Shown: in pieces, positions 34,541 to 41,891 of the stretch
How positions within the stretch are numbered: the stretch's first letter is position 1
How the letters are laid out: every line of letters starts with the position of its first letter
Assembly: GCA_001995005.1 (NCBI GenBank)
Contig: MDJN01000134.1
Location: 1 to 44,951 of the forward strand
DNA: 44,951 bases
Source of the DNA: Candidatus Parepulonipiscium sp. PG-Nun2H_MBin03
GTDB taxonomy: Bacteria > Bacillota > Clostridia > Lachnospirales > Cellulosilyticaceae
Direction: 5' to 3'
Program-made: the position numbers and the translations under genes
Notes under the pieces: generated by a model
What the model saw: only the letters and a program-made list of their open reading frames with translations
Database searches by the model: none
What the model was told of the DNA's origin: nothing

Positions 34541-35761
34541 TCACCCTTCTTGGTGTACAGCACCACAGTTTATTAATTCATCAATTCTTTCCTTACTATA
34601 TCCTAATTCTTCTAATACTTCTACTGTTTTAACACCAGGCTTTTGGGCAGCATGTGCCTGATGATTTATAGGCGTTTTACTAAAGTGGATAGGAGTGCTA
34701 GTAGCCATATAATCCCCAACTCCTGGTTGGTCTTTAATAATTGATATAAGCTCTAATTCCTTAGCTTCGTCGCTATGGATAAATTCTGCTAGAGTTTGTA
34801 CAGCAGACGCTGGAACTCCTGCTTCTATTAAAGTTTTTTCTACTTCGTATCTACCCATAGCCTTAGTTGCAACTTCGATTTCTGTTCTTAATACATCTCT
34901 ATTTATATTACGCAGTTCGTTTGTGGCAAAACGTTCATCGTGAAGCAGAGCATCAAGTTTTAGAGCATCACAAAGTGCTTGCCATTCTTCTTCAGTAGTG
35001 GTTGCAATTACAACATTGCCATCATTTGTTGTATACTCACCATTTGGTGAAAACCAAGGGTCAGAGTTACCTGTTCTTGGAGTAAATTCTCCTGTTTGAG
35101 CATAGTCTAATAATGCATCATCACCCATATAAAATGCAATATCTAACATAGCAAGGTCTATACGAGTACCCTCACCTGTTTGTTGTTTATGATATAATGC
35201 CATAGATAATGCACGTAAAAGATTAAGTCCAGACCAAGTGTCACAGAAGGAAAATCCTGGTTTTATAGGAGCAAATCCTTCAACGCCACTTTGAGATACA
35301 AGTCCGCTACGAGCAGCTGCGATAATATCCATACAAGGTAAGTGAGAAAGAGGTCCATAAGTTCCAAAACCAGCTATAGAACCATAGATAAGAGATGGAT
35401 TTACTTTAATCATTTCATCATATCCGATCCCTAGTTTTTCAAGAGTCCCTGATTTATAATTTTCTATTACAATATCAACTTCTGCAACAAGATCCATAGC
35501 TACTTTTTTACCTTCAGGCGAACCTAAATCTATTGCTATACCTTTTTTGCCTCTGTTATATTGGCAAAAATAAAGACTAACACCGTTTACATATGGACCA
35601 AATCCACGAGAGATATCCCCGTCGCCTGGTCGTTCAATTTTAATAACTTCAGCACCTAAATCTGCTAGTAACATTCCGCAAAATGGAGCGGCTAATACTT
35701 GAGAGAAATCTAGCACTTTAATGCCTTCTAATGGTCTTTTTTTCATAGATTTTGTATGCAT
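34541..35761 (-). CDS. Class III CoA-transferase (CaiB/BaiF family), catalytic Asp present
   Basis: A 406-aa protein. N-terminal EGIKVLDFSQVLAAPFCGML and LGAEVIKIERPGDGD, then the RGKKGIAIDL segment and ENYKSGTLEKLGIGYD, are typical of family III transferases. Asp174 in GFSFCDTWSG aligns with the catalytic Asp of formyl-CoA transferase and of AMACR racemase, so it should form the aspartyl-CoA intermediate. It likely moves CoA onto an incoming carboxylate such as a betaine. It is paired with a paralogue at 35800-36963 lacking this Asp. Start: ATG 35761 lies inside a perfect 7-bp hairpin with GAAGGGAG about 18 nt upstream; M6 at 35746 is an alternative. Confidence 0.92.
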   Translation of the reverse strand: MHTKSMKKRPLEGIKVLDFSQVLAAPFCGMLLADLGAEVIKIERPGDGDISRGFGPYVNGVSLYFCQYNRGKKGIAIDLGSPEGKKVAMDLVAEVDIVIENYKSGTLEKLGIGYDEMIKVNPSLIYGSIAGFGTYGPLSHLPCMDIIAAARSGLVSQSGVEGFAPIKPGFSFCDTWSGLNLLRALSMALYHKQQTGEGTRIDLAMLDIAFYMGDDALLDYAQTGEFTPRTGNSDPWFSPNGEYTTNDGNVVIATTTEEEWQALCDALKLDALLHDERFATNELRNINRDVLRTEIEVATKAMGRYEVEKTLIEAGVPASAVQTLAEFIHSDEAKELELISIIKDQPGVGDYMATSTPIHFSKTPINHQAHAAQKPGVKTVEVLEELGYSKERIDELINCGAVHQEG

Positions 35762-35776
35762 GGCAATTCGCCATGC
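35758..35776 (-). promoter_or_regulatory. Start-codon hairpin of the active CoA-transferase gene
   Basis: Perfect inverted repeat GCATGGC / GCCATGC with a 5-nt loop. Both arms contain an ATG; the right-frame ATG is in the 3' arm of the mRNA stem. The ribosome site GAAGGGAG abuts the 5' arm, so the folded stem would bring it closer to the codons after the start, or mask the start. Confidence 0.5.
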
Positions 35777-35799
35777 TCTCCCTTCTTTATAATATATAA

Positions 35800-36963
35800 T
35801 TAAATCACGCCATCTGCACGTAGCTTAGCTAATTTAGCATCATCTACATCTATTAAGCCGAAAATTTCTGCGTTATTTGCACCAAGCTCTGGAGCCTTAA
35901 CAAAGTCAGGTTCGGTTCCACCAACAAATTTAACAGGTCTATTAGACATCTTAAGTCCATCAACTTCAACTATCATATTTCTTACATGAAGTTGTTCTTC
36001 TGATAAAGCTTCTTTTATTGTACTACACATAGTTCCTGGAATTAATACTGAATCACATTTTTCAGCCAGTTCTTGCATAGTGTAGTCTTGAAAGAATTCT
36101 TCTATTTTATCTCTAAGGTCACCAAAGTAATGCAGCCCTCTCACGTCGTTAGTACAATACTTTTCATCACTTGACCAGTCTTCTTTGCCTAATACTTTAC
36201 AAAGTTTTATCCATTGGAAATCAGATCCAATTCCTAGTGCAACATAACCGTTTTTACACTTAATAATGTCATATGGATTAACAAGTGGATGAGCGTTTCC
36301 GGTACGCATTGGGTCTTCATCAGTTACACCATAAGTAATAACTTTATCTTCAGTAATAGTAGCAAGAGAACCACAAAGAGTTACTTCGACTAGTTGACCT
36401 TCGCCACTTTGTTTTGCAAGACAAATTGCAAGAATTACGCCTGAAGTTAAAAATCCTGCACTATATCTTGATGCAATAGGAAAGCCAATACGAGTAGGCT
36501 CTTCTTCAGGGAAACCTGTTACATGCATAGCACCTGTTTTTGCTTGAGCAATGATTTCAGATTGAGGTATATTTACTGCATTTCCTGTAGAACCTAGTGC
36601 AGAAATTCGTCCATATACGATAGCAGGGTTGATTTTTTCCATATCTTCGTAGCCTAGCCCTAGCTTTTCTAGAGTGCCAGCAGGGAAATTTTCTAATACA
36701 GCATCTGATTTTGCCACTAATTCTTTAAATAATTTTTGTCCTTCAATATTATAAATATCAAGCGTAATACTCTTTTTGCCTCTATCTCTAAATTGGTGGT
36801 GTCTACTTTTTTCACCTTTAAATGAGCTAAATTTACGAAGGGCATCTCCGCCATTTGGTGTTTCAATTTTAATAACTTCTGCCCCGTGGTCTGCAAATTC
36901 CATGCCACAATATCCAGATAGAGTAGTTAAATCTAAAATTCTTAATCCTGTTAAGGGTAACAT
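35800..36963 (-). CDS. Class III CoA-transferase paralogue lacking the catalytic Asp
   Basis: A 387-aa CaiB/BaiF family protein. Conserved parts: LTGLRILDLTTLSGYCGMEF, HGAEVIKIETPNGGD, RGKKSITLDIYN, LENFPAGTLEKLGLGYEDM and KQSGEGQLVEVTL. In the catalytic motif it reads GFPIASRYSAG, where Ser165 stands at the place of the essential Asp (Asp174 in its neighbour, the same distance before GEG). It is therefore probably not an independent CoA-transferase and may be the structural half of a heteromer with the next gene. RBS AAAGGAGG is about 6 nt before the ATG. It starts 12 nt after the transporter gene. Confidence 0.9.
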   Translation of the reverse strand: MLPLTGLRILDLTTLSGYCGMEFADHGAEVIKIETPNGGDALRKFSSFKGEKSRHHQFRDRGKKSITLDIYNIEGQKLFKELVAKSDAVLENFPAGTLEKLGLGYEDMEKINPAIVYGRISALGSTGNAVNIPQSEIIAQAKTGAMHVTGFPEEEPTRIGFPIASRYSAGFLTSGVILAICLAKQSGEGQLVEVTLCGSLATITEDKVITYGVTDEDPMRTGNAHPLVNPYDIIKCKNGYVALGIGSDFQWIKLCKVLGKEDWSSDEKYCTNDVRGLHYFGDLRDKIEEFFQDYTMQELAEKCDSVLIPGTMCSTIKEALSEEQLHVRNMIVEVDGLKMSNRPVKFVGGTEPDFVKAPELGANNAEIFGLIDVDDAKLAKLRADGVI

Positions 36964-36975
36964 AAAAAGCCTCCT

Positions 36976-38556
36976 TTAGTTATTTTTTTGAGCAAGTTCT
37001 GCTGCTATTTCTTTTTCTTGTAATTCAATATTAGCTTTGTGAACTCCATTACGTGAATCTTGTGCTAACCATTTGAAAAGACCAATCTGCATTCCAGTTA
37101 CGATAACAACAAATGGAATAGAGATAATAATGGAGATATACTTAATGGCATCAAAACTAGTGCCTGTTAAAATAATTGACATTGGAATAACTGCTAAAAG
37201 TACACACCAAACCATACGAACTGCCATTTTTGGTGTACCTTCTTTTGTTACTGTTTCTGCAAGTGCTAAAGATGCAGAGTCAAGAGATGGTGCAAGGAAT
37301 CCTACAATAAGTATTAATATAATAAATGGCATAAATGCACCCAGTGGCAATGTTGCTAAAATATCAAAAATAACTGATTCGCCAGCACCTCCATTTACAA
37401 GGCCAACAACGTCAATTTGTCCGTTTAAGAAGGTACTAATTGAGAAACTACCATTAATTCCGAAGAATATCCAGCTGCCTGCTGAAATACCAAATAAAGT
37501 AGCCAGAGCAACTTCTTTAATTGTTCTACCTTTAGATACTTTTGCAATAAAGATACCCATCATAGCAACATAGTTTAAGTAGAATGCTTGGAAGTATATC
37601 GTCCAGCCTTCTGCAAATCCTGTGTTTTCAACAGGGTCTGTAAATAATGTCATACGTACAGTATTATCAATCATATGCCCTAGAGAACTTACAATATTTT
37701 TAAGTATAAAAGTTGTAGGACCAGCTAATAAGATAAAGAGTAAAACACAAATTGAAATGACAGTAGTTATATCTGTAAGAACTTTCATACCTTTTTTAGT
37801 TCCTAGATAAGATGTAAATGCATAAACACATGCAATAAATACAATAATTCCAACTTGGACAATTGCCGTTTGTGGAATGCCCAATGATCTTTCTAGTGCT
37901 CCTGCAGCTAATGGAACACCAAGCCCTAGAGATGAACTAAGCCCCCCTAGAATACCAAAGATAACTGCAAAGTCAATAACTTTACCGATTGCAGATTTAC
38001 CTTTAACTTTATCTCCCATCATAGCACTGCAAACAGCACTAGTTTGGAAAGACTTTACTTTCTTTACATAAACTCCATATGCAATAGATACCCCAACAGC
38101 AGTATACATAGCTTGGTTTACAATCCCCCAGTGATAGAACTGATAACTAAGGGAATTTTCAAGTGCAAGCACACTGTAAGGTTCCATGCCAAGCCCTGGA
38201 GACGCATAGTAATAAGCCCACTCAGTAAATGACCAGTAAAGTGCAGAAGAAGCAAGAGAAGCCAATAGCATCATGGAAACATAACTTGGTGTGCTATATT
38301 CAGGTTTACAATCTCCTAGTCGTACTTTGCCATACTTACCAAACGCTAGATATAGAGCAGCGATAAATGTACCAAATGTAAACAACTGGAAGAATGGACC
38401 TAATGTAGACATAGAACTCCAAAAGAAACTTGATATAACAGAAATAGTACCTTCTGCATTAGTCATCATAAGAATGATAAATGCAATTAGTATAACAATA
38501 CTAGTGATCATAAGACCTACTTCAACATTGCTAGTATCACGATTTTTATTCGACAT
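36976..38556 (-). CDS. BCCT-family betaine/carnitine-type transporter
   Basis: A 526-aa protein with about 12 membrane helices. BCCT signatures: ALYWSFTEWAYYYASPGLG (about 105-123), GGLSSSLGLGVP (204-215), and the helix WTIYFQAFYLNYVAMMGIF (318-336) followed by KVSKGRTIKE. In CaiT and BetP the latter helix reads YWAWW, whose tryptophans hold the quaternary ammonium; here it is FQAFY, so the substrate box is altered. CaiT is an antiporter of carnitine and gamma-butyrobetaine. Here the transporter likely imports the compound handled by the CoA-linked enzymes of the same locus. RBS AGGAGGA precedes the ATG. Confidence 0.93.
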   Translation of the reverse strand: MSNKNRDTSNVEVGLMITSIVILIAFIILMMTNAEGTISVISSFFWSSMSTLGPFFQLFTFGTFIAALYLAFGKYGKVRLGDCKPEYSTPSYVSMMLLASLASSALYWSFTEWAYYYASPGLGMEPYSVLALENSLSYQFYHWGIVNQAMYTAVGVSIAYGVYVKKVKSFQTSAVCSAMMGDKVKGKSAIGKVIDFAVIFGILGGLSSSLGLGVPLAAGALERSLGIPQTAIVQVGIIVFIACVYAFTSYLGTKKGMKVLTDITTVISICVLLFILLAGPTTFILKNIVSSLGHMIDNTVRMTLFTDPVENTGFAEGWTIYFQAFYLNYVAMMGIFIAKVSKGRTIKEVALATLFGISAGSWIFFGINGSFSISTFLNGQIDVVGLVNGGAGESVIFDILATLPLGAFMPFIILILIVGFLAPSLDSASLALAETVTKEGTPKMAVRMVWCVLLAVIPMSIILTGTSFDAIKYISIIISIPFVVIVTGMQIGLFKWLAQDSRNGVHKANIELQEKEIAAELAQKNN

Positions 38557-38629
38557 AAGATTTTCCTCCTAACATTTTAGTTGGTATGTTTAATTTAACA
38601 GATTATTTTAATAATAAGGATTTGCTAAA

Positions 38630-38661
38630 TTAACAGTTCCTTTAACTAAGTAGTAATTATA
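38630..38661 (-). promoter_or_regulatory. Candidate promoter/operator of the BCCT gene, motif shared with acyl-CoA dehydrogenase gene
   Basis: On the minus strand a perfect -10 TATAAT (38656-38661) is followed by TACTACTTAGTT, 5 nt, AACTGTTAA. The -35 position is weak. The same arrangement occurs before the acyl-CoA dehydrogenase gene (40142-40175). The left part also pairs with 38708-38720 as an imperfect inverted repeat (CTAAGTAG...CTACTTAG). Confidence 0.45.
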
Positions 38662-38719
38662 AAATACGATGATATTTATGCTATGTAAGAGCAAGTTCTT
38701 TCAGATAAATTGCTACTTA

Positions 38720-38751
38720 GTAATAAACCGTGGGAGATTAGGCCCACGGTT
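38720..38751 (-). terminator. Hairpin after the acyl-CoA dehydrogenase gene
   Basis: Stem AACCGTGGG / CCCACGGTT (38726-38734, 38743-38751) with an 8-nt loop, followed on the minus strand by TATTACTAAG. It lies 7 nt after the stop codon. The T-run is weak, so it may allow partial read-through into the transporter gene. Confidence 0.6.
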
Positions 38752-38758
38752 ATGTTTT

Positions 38759-39928
38759 TTACCAACCTGTATAAAGTTCAGTTCCACGCTTTTTAATTTG
38801 TCCACCGATGATAACACGTTGTATTTCAGAAGTACCTTCCCAAATACGGTCAACACGTGTATCTCTAGCTAAACGCTCAACTGGGTTTTCTCTCATGTAT
38901 CCACGTCCGCCTAAGATTTGTACACCTTTATCAGCAACACGTCCTACCATTTCAGAACACCATAATTTCATAGCAGCAGCTTTTGCATGTCTTACTTTAC
39001 GATCTGCGTCAGGGTCAGAAATTTCCCAACAATAACGATATAACATACTCTTAGCAGCTAAGATATCCATAGCCATATCAGCAATCATAAATTCAATAGC
39101 TTGGAATTCGATAATTGGTTTACCAAATTGAACACGATTATTTGCAAATTCGTTTGCAACTTCAAGAATACGAGTAGCTCCACCAACGCAACGAGCAGCT
39201 ATTCCTAGTCTAGCTTCAACGAACCAGTCTTTAGTCATGTTAAATCCATCTCCAATTTCGCCTAGCATTTTATCATCGCCAACGATAACGTCTTCAAATA
39301 TGAATTCTGGATGTTTAAATGCAAAGTGGTGAGTATATAGAGGTGTACGCTTAACGCTTACGCCTGGTGCATTCTTTTCTACAAAGAATACGGCAGCTTT
39401 ATTAACATCACCATCAACATGAGCATGTACTAAGATAAAGTCAGCAACATCACCAACTGTTACATACCATTTTTCACCATTGATTTTCCAACCACCATCA
39501 ACTTTAACAGCTGTTGTTAAGCATTGAGTAGGGTCAGAACCTGCATCTGCTTCAGTGATTGCATATGCATCACGACGCTTGTTTTGACAAGCTGGGTACA
39601 GATATTCGTCAATTTGAGCTTGAGTACCAAAACGCATCGGGAAAGATGGTTGAGGAACAGCATCCCAGATAGCTCCTGTAGATTGGCCTAATTGCTCACT
39701 AACTAACATTTGCTCAAATAATGTCATTCCTTGTCCGCCGTGCTCTTTTTTATGGTTAGTTGCATTAAATTCCCAATCTAAAACTTTTTGATTGATAATT
39801 GCATGCGTTTCAGGTGAAATTCCGTCATTTTCTTCACATTCCATTTCATAAGGGAATAATACTTCTTGTGTAAATCTCTTTGCTTTGTCTTGTAACTCTA
39901 AATGTTCTTTGCTTAAACTAAAATCCAT
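38759..39928 (-). CDS. Acyl-CoA dehydrogenase family flavoprotein (CaiA-like or TMA-lyase-like)
   Basis: A 389-aa FAD enzyme. Seen: AYAITEADAGSDPTQ (121-135), the GEKWYVTVGDVADFILVHA region, NNRVQFGKPI (263-272), QILGGRGYMRENPVERLARD (337-356) and IWEGTSEIQR with the catalytic Glu364. The fold and active base are those of a normal acyl-CoA dehydrogenase. Neighbours point to a betaine-like CoA ester: it could reduce crotonobetainyl-CoA (CaiA) or, as reported for gamma-butyrobetaine clusters of Emergencia, release trimethylamine from gamma-butyrobetainyl-CoA. The sequence alone does not decide. No etfAB genes are present. RBS AAAAGGAG precedes the ATG. Confidence 0.92.
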   Translation of the reverse strand: MDFSLSKEHLELQDKAKRFTQEVLFPYEMECEENDGISPETHAIINQKVLDWEFNATNHKKEHGGQGMTLFEQMLVSEQLGQSTGAIWDAVPQPSFPMRFGTQAQIDEYLYPACQNKRRDAYAITEADAGSDPTQCLTTAVKVDGGWKINGEKWYVTVGDVADFILVHAHVDGDVNKAAVFFVEKNAPGVSVKRTPLYTHHFAFKHPEFIFEDVIVGDDKMLGEIGDGFNMTKDWFVEARLGIAARCVGGATRILEVANEFANNRVQFGKPIIEFQAIEFMIADMAMDILAAKSMLYRYCWEISDPDADRKVRHAKAAAMKLWCSEMVGRVADKGVQILGGRGYMRENPVERLARDTRVDRIWEGTSEIQRVIIGGQIKKRGTELYTGW

Positions 39929-40043
39929 AATTTGTATGCTCCTTTTATTTTCAAATTTGCGAAAAAATAATATAAATAATTAATAAACATCATACAATAA
40001 TATTTATTTGGATTACTACGCTTACCCCCTCGCCCTAATAGAT

Positions 40044-40072
40044 AATATAACATGTTCCTGATTAAATTGCAA
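40044..40072 (-). promoter_or_regulatory. Candidate sigma-A promoter for the acyl-CoA dehydrogenase gene
   Basis: On the minus strand TTGCAA, 17 nt, TATATT, with an extended -10 TG. RNA would start near 40037, about 110 nt before the start codon. Confidence 0.55.
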
Positions 40073-40141
40073 TAACTAAAACGCTAAAATGTTAGAAAAA
40101 AGTATATAAATTTTAAACAAAAAGTTTGGCTATTATGTATA

Positions 40142-40175
40142 TTGACAGTTGAAAAATAAACTAAGTAGTATTATA
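40142..40175 (-). promoter_or_regulatory. Shared bipartite element upstream of the acyl-CoA dehydrogenase gene
   Basis: Minus strand: TATAAT (40170-40175 on plus as ATTATA), then TACTACTTAGTT, 8 nt, AACTGTCAA. The same element, with a 5-nt spacer, precedes the BCCT gene at 38630-38661. It could be a promoter with operator or a regulator site. Confidence 0.45.
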
Positions 40176-40187
40176 TGTGAAAAAATG

Positions 40188-40230
40188 ATAAAAAAAACGT
40201 GCATAAACAGCTATTGTTTACGCACGTTTT
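40188..40230 (-). terminator. Intrinsic terminator after groEL
   Basis: Long stem AAAACGTGCGTAAACA / TGTTTATGCACGTTTT on the minus strand (40215-40230 with 40194-40209, one G-U pair), 5-nt loop, followed by a T-run. Confidence 0.9.
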
Positions 40231-40233
40231 AAA

Positions 40234-41856
40234 TTAATAATCCATTCCATTAGCCATAGAAAGCATAGGATTAGTCTCAGGCAATTCCACTACTAAACTT
40301 TCCGTTGTAAGCACTGTAGATGCTATAGATACAGCATTTTCAAGGGCAAATCGACTTACTTTAGTTGGGTCAATAATACCTTGTTCAATCATATTACAAT
40401 AGATTTCACAAGAAGCATCAAAACCGAAGTTGGTTACATCAGAGTTAATAACTTTGTTAAAAACTATACTAGGTTCAATGCCGGCATTTGCTGAAATTTG
40501 TTTAAGTGGAGCTTCTAGCCCTTTAATAATAACTTGAACACCGGTTTTTTCATCTCCTGAAGTTGTTTCTAATAATTTCTTAACAAAAGGAATGGCATTT
40601 ACATAAGCAGTTCCACCACCAGCAACAATTCCTTCTTCTAATGCTGCACGAGTAGAATGGAGTGCATCTTCAATACGCAACTTTTGTTCCTTCATTTCTA
40701 TTTCTGTAGCAGCACCCACTTTGATAACAGCAATGCCGCCTACGAACTTAGCCAATCGTCTTTCTAATTCAGATATGTCAAATTCTCTTTTTGCTTGTGT
40801 TAGTTTATATTTAATTTCCTTAATACGTTCATCAATCTCAACCGTATCTCCTAGACCTTCACATATTATAGTACTGTCTTTTGAGATAATAACTTGATTA
40901 GCTCTACCTAAATCTGCTAATGTTGCCTCGGTTATATCTAGCCCTGTATTTTCTGATATAATTGTCCCACCAGTAACTATAGCTATATCTTCTAAAATAT
41001 TTTGGCGATGTTCGCCAGCTCCTGGAGCTTTGACAACGACACAAGAGAATGTCCCACGCATTTTATTAATTAATAGAGTTTTTACAGTTTCAGCATCCAT
41101 ATCATCTGCTATAATAACAAGTTGCTTACCAGTTTCTACTACTTGTTCTGCAATAGGAAGAATTTCTTGGATACTTGATATTTTTTTATCGGTAATTAGT
41201 ATATATGCTTTATCTAGAACTGCTTCCATCTTTTTGGTGTCAGTTACCATATGAGATGAGATGTAACCACGGTCAAACTGCATCCCTTCAACTATTGTAG
41301 AATAAGTTTCCATAGTTTTTGATTCATCAACAGTAATAACTCCGTCTGTTGAAACTTTTTCTATTGTATCGGCTATTAACGTCCCAATTTCATACGAACC
41401 TGATGAAATGGCACCTACCCTTTGAATATCATCTTTGCTTTTAACAAGTTGAGATTGTTCTTTAATACTTTCTAATGCAACTTTAAGAGCCGCCTGCATG
41501 CCTTTTCTCATAATAATAGGATTAGCACCTGCAGTAATATTTTTAATCCCTTCTTTAATAAAAGCTTGGGTTAAAATTGTTGCTGTAGTTGTTCCATCTC
41601 CTACCGTAGTATTTGTTTGAGTTGCTACCTCGCTAATAAGTGCTGCTCCCATCTTTTCAAACTCGTCTGATAGTTCAATTTCTTTTGCAATAGTTGCCCC
41701 ATCATTTGTAATAATAGGTGTATTCATTGCTGTAGTTAATACAACATTACGTCCCTTAGGTCCTAGCGTAATTTTTACTGCATCTGCTAGTTGATTAATT
41801 CCTCGTTCAAGAGCACATATTGCATCTTTTCCATATAAAACATCTCTTGCTGCCAT
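40234..41856 (-). CDS. groEL: Chaperonin GroEL (divergent copy, no adjacent groES)
   Basis: A 540-aa Hsp60 chaperonin. ATPase motifs are kept: LGPKGRNVVL (32-41), NDGATIAKE with Asp52, VGDGTTTAT (85-93) and the late EEGIVAGGGTAYV. It departs from the usual sequence in the segment TTAMNTPIIT, where Bacillota GroELs normally have DKKFGAPLIT. The C-terminus ends MLSMANGMDY without the Gly-Met-rich tail. groES, normally directly upstream, is absent; instead a metallo-hydrolase gene precedes it by 35 nt. It may be a second, specialised chaperonin or a relocated sole copy. Start at the ATG at 41856 with AAGGAG 8 nt upstream. Confidence 0.95.
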   Translation of the reverse strand: MAARDVLYGKDAICALERGINQLADAVKITLGPKGRNVVLTTAMNTPIITNDGATIAKEIELSDEFEKMGAALISEVATQTNTTVGDGTTTATILTQAFIKEGIKNITAGANPIIMRKGMQAALKVALESIKEQSQLVKSKDDIQRVGAISSGSYEIGTLIADTIEKVSTDGVITVDESKTMETYSTIVEGMQFDRGYISSHMVTDTKKMEAVLDKAYILITDKKISSIQEILPIAEQVVETGKQLVIIADDMDAETVKTLLINKMRGTFSCVVVKAPGAGEHRQNILEDIAIVTGGTIISENTGLDITEATLADLGRANQVIISKDSTIICEGLGDTVEIDERIKEIKYKLTQAKREFDISELERRLAKFVGGIAVIKVGAATEIEMKEQKLRIEDALHSTRAALEEGIVAGGGTAYVNAIPFVKKLLETTSGDEKTGVQVIIKGLEAPLKQISANAGIEPSIVFNKVINSDVTNFGFDASCEIYCNMIEQGIIDPTKVSRFALENAVSIASTVLTTESLVVELPETNPMLSMANGMDY

Positions 41857-41891
41857 TTTGGTTCTCCTTAACAAATATTTTTGGTACAATG

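Larger units (their letters stand above)
39929..40187 (-). promoter_or_regulatory. Leader and promoter region of the CoA locus
   Basis: A non-coding stretch between the groEL terminator and the acyl-CoA dehydrogenase gene. It holds the shared element at 40142-40175, the promoter candidate at 40044-40072 and a roughly 110-nt leader with one G-rich run (GGGCGAGGGGGT on the minus strand). I see no gene in it. Confidence 0.6.

Noticed and set aside
36367..36372. Gly198 of the 387-aa CoA-transferase taken as the lost catalytic residue
   Set aside because: The Asp often seen in the DVSxxD motif is not the catalytic one; the catalytic Asp is in the upstream xxDxxxG motif, which here has Ser165.
37073..37573. 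166-codon open frame on the plus strand
   Set aside because: Antisense to the BCCT gene; no ribosome site, composition looks like the reverse of membrane helices, no known family.
38759..39928. Isovaleryl-CoA-dehydrogenase-type active base at Glu238
   Set aside because: Glu238 is one residue off the position used in isovaleryl-CoA dehydrogenase, and the normal base Glu364 in WEGTSEIQR is present.
40142..40174. Plus-strand promoter with TTGACA at 40142
   Set aside because: No -10 hexamer at 16-19 nt; RNA would run antisense into groEL. The minus-strand reading of the same element fits the gene layout better.
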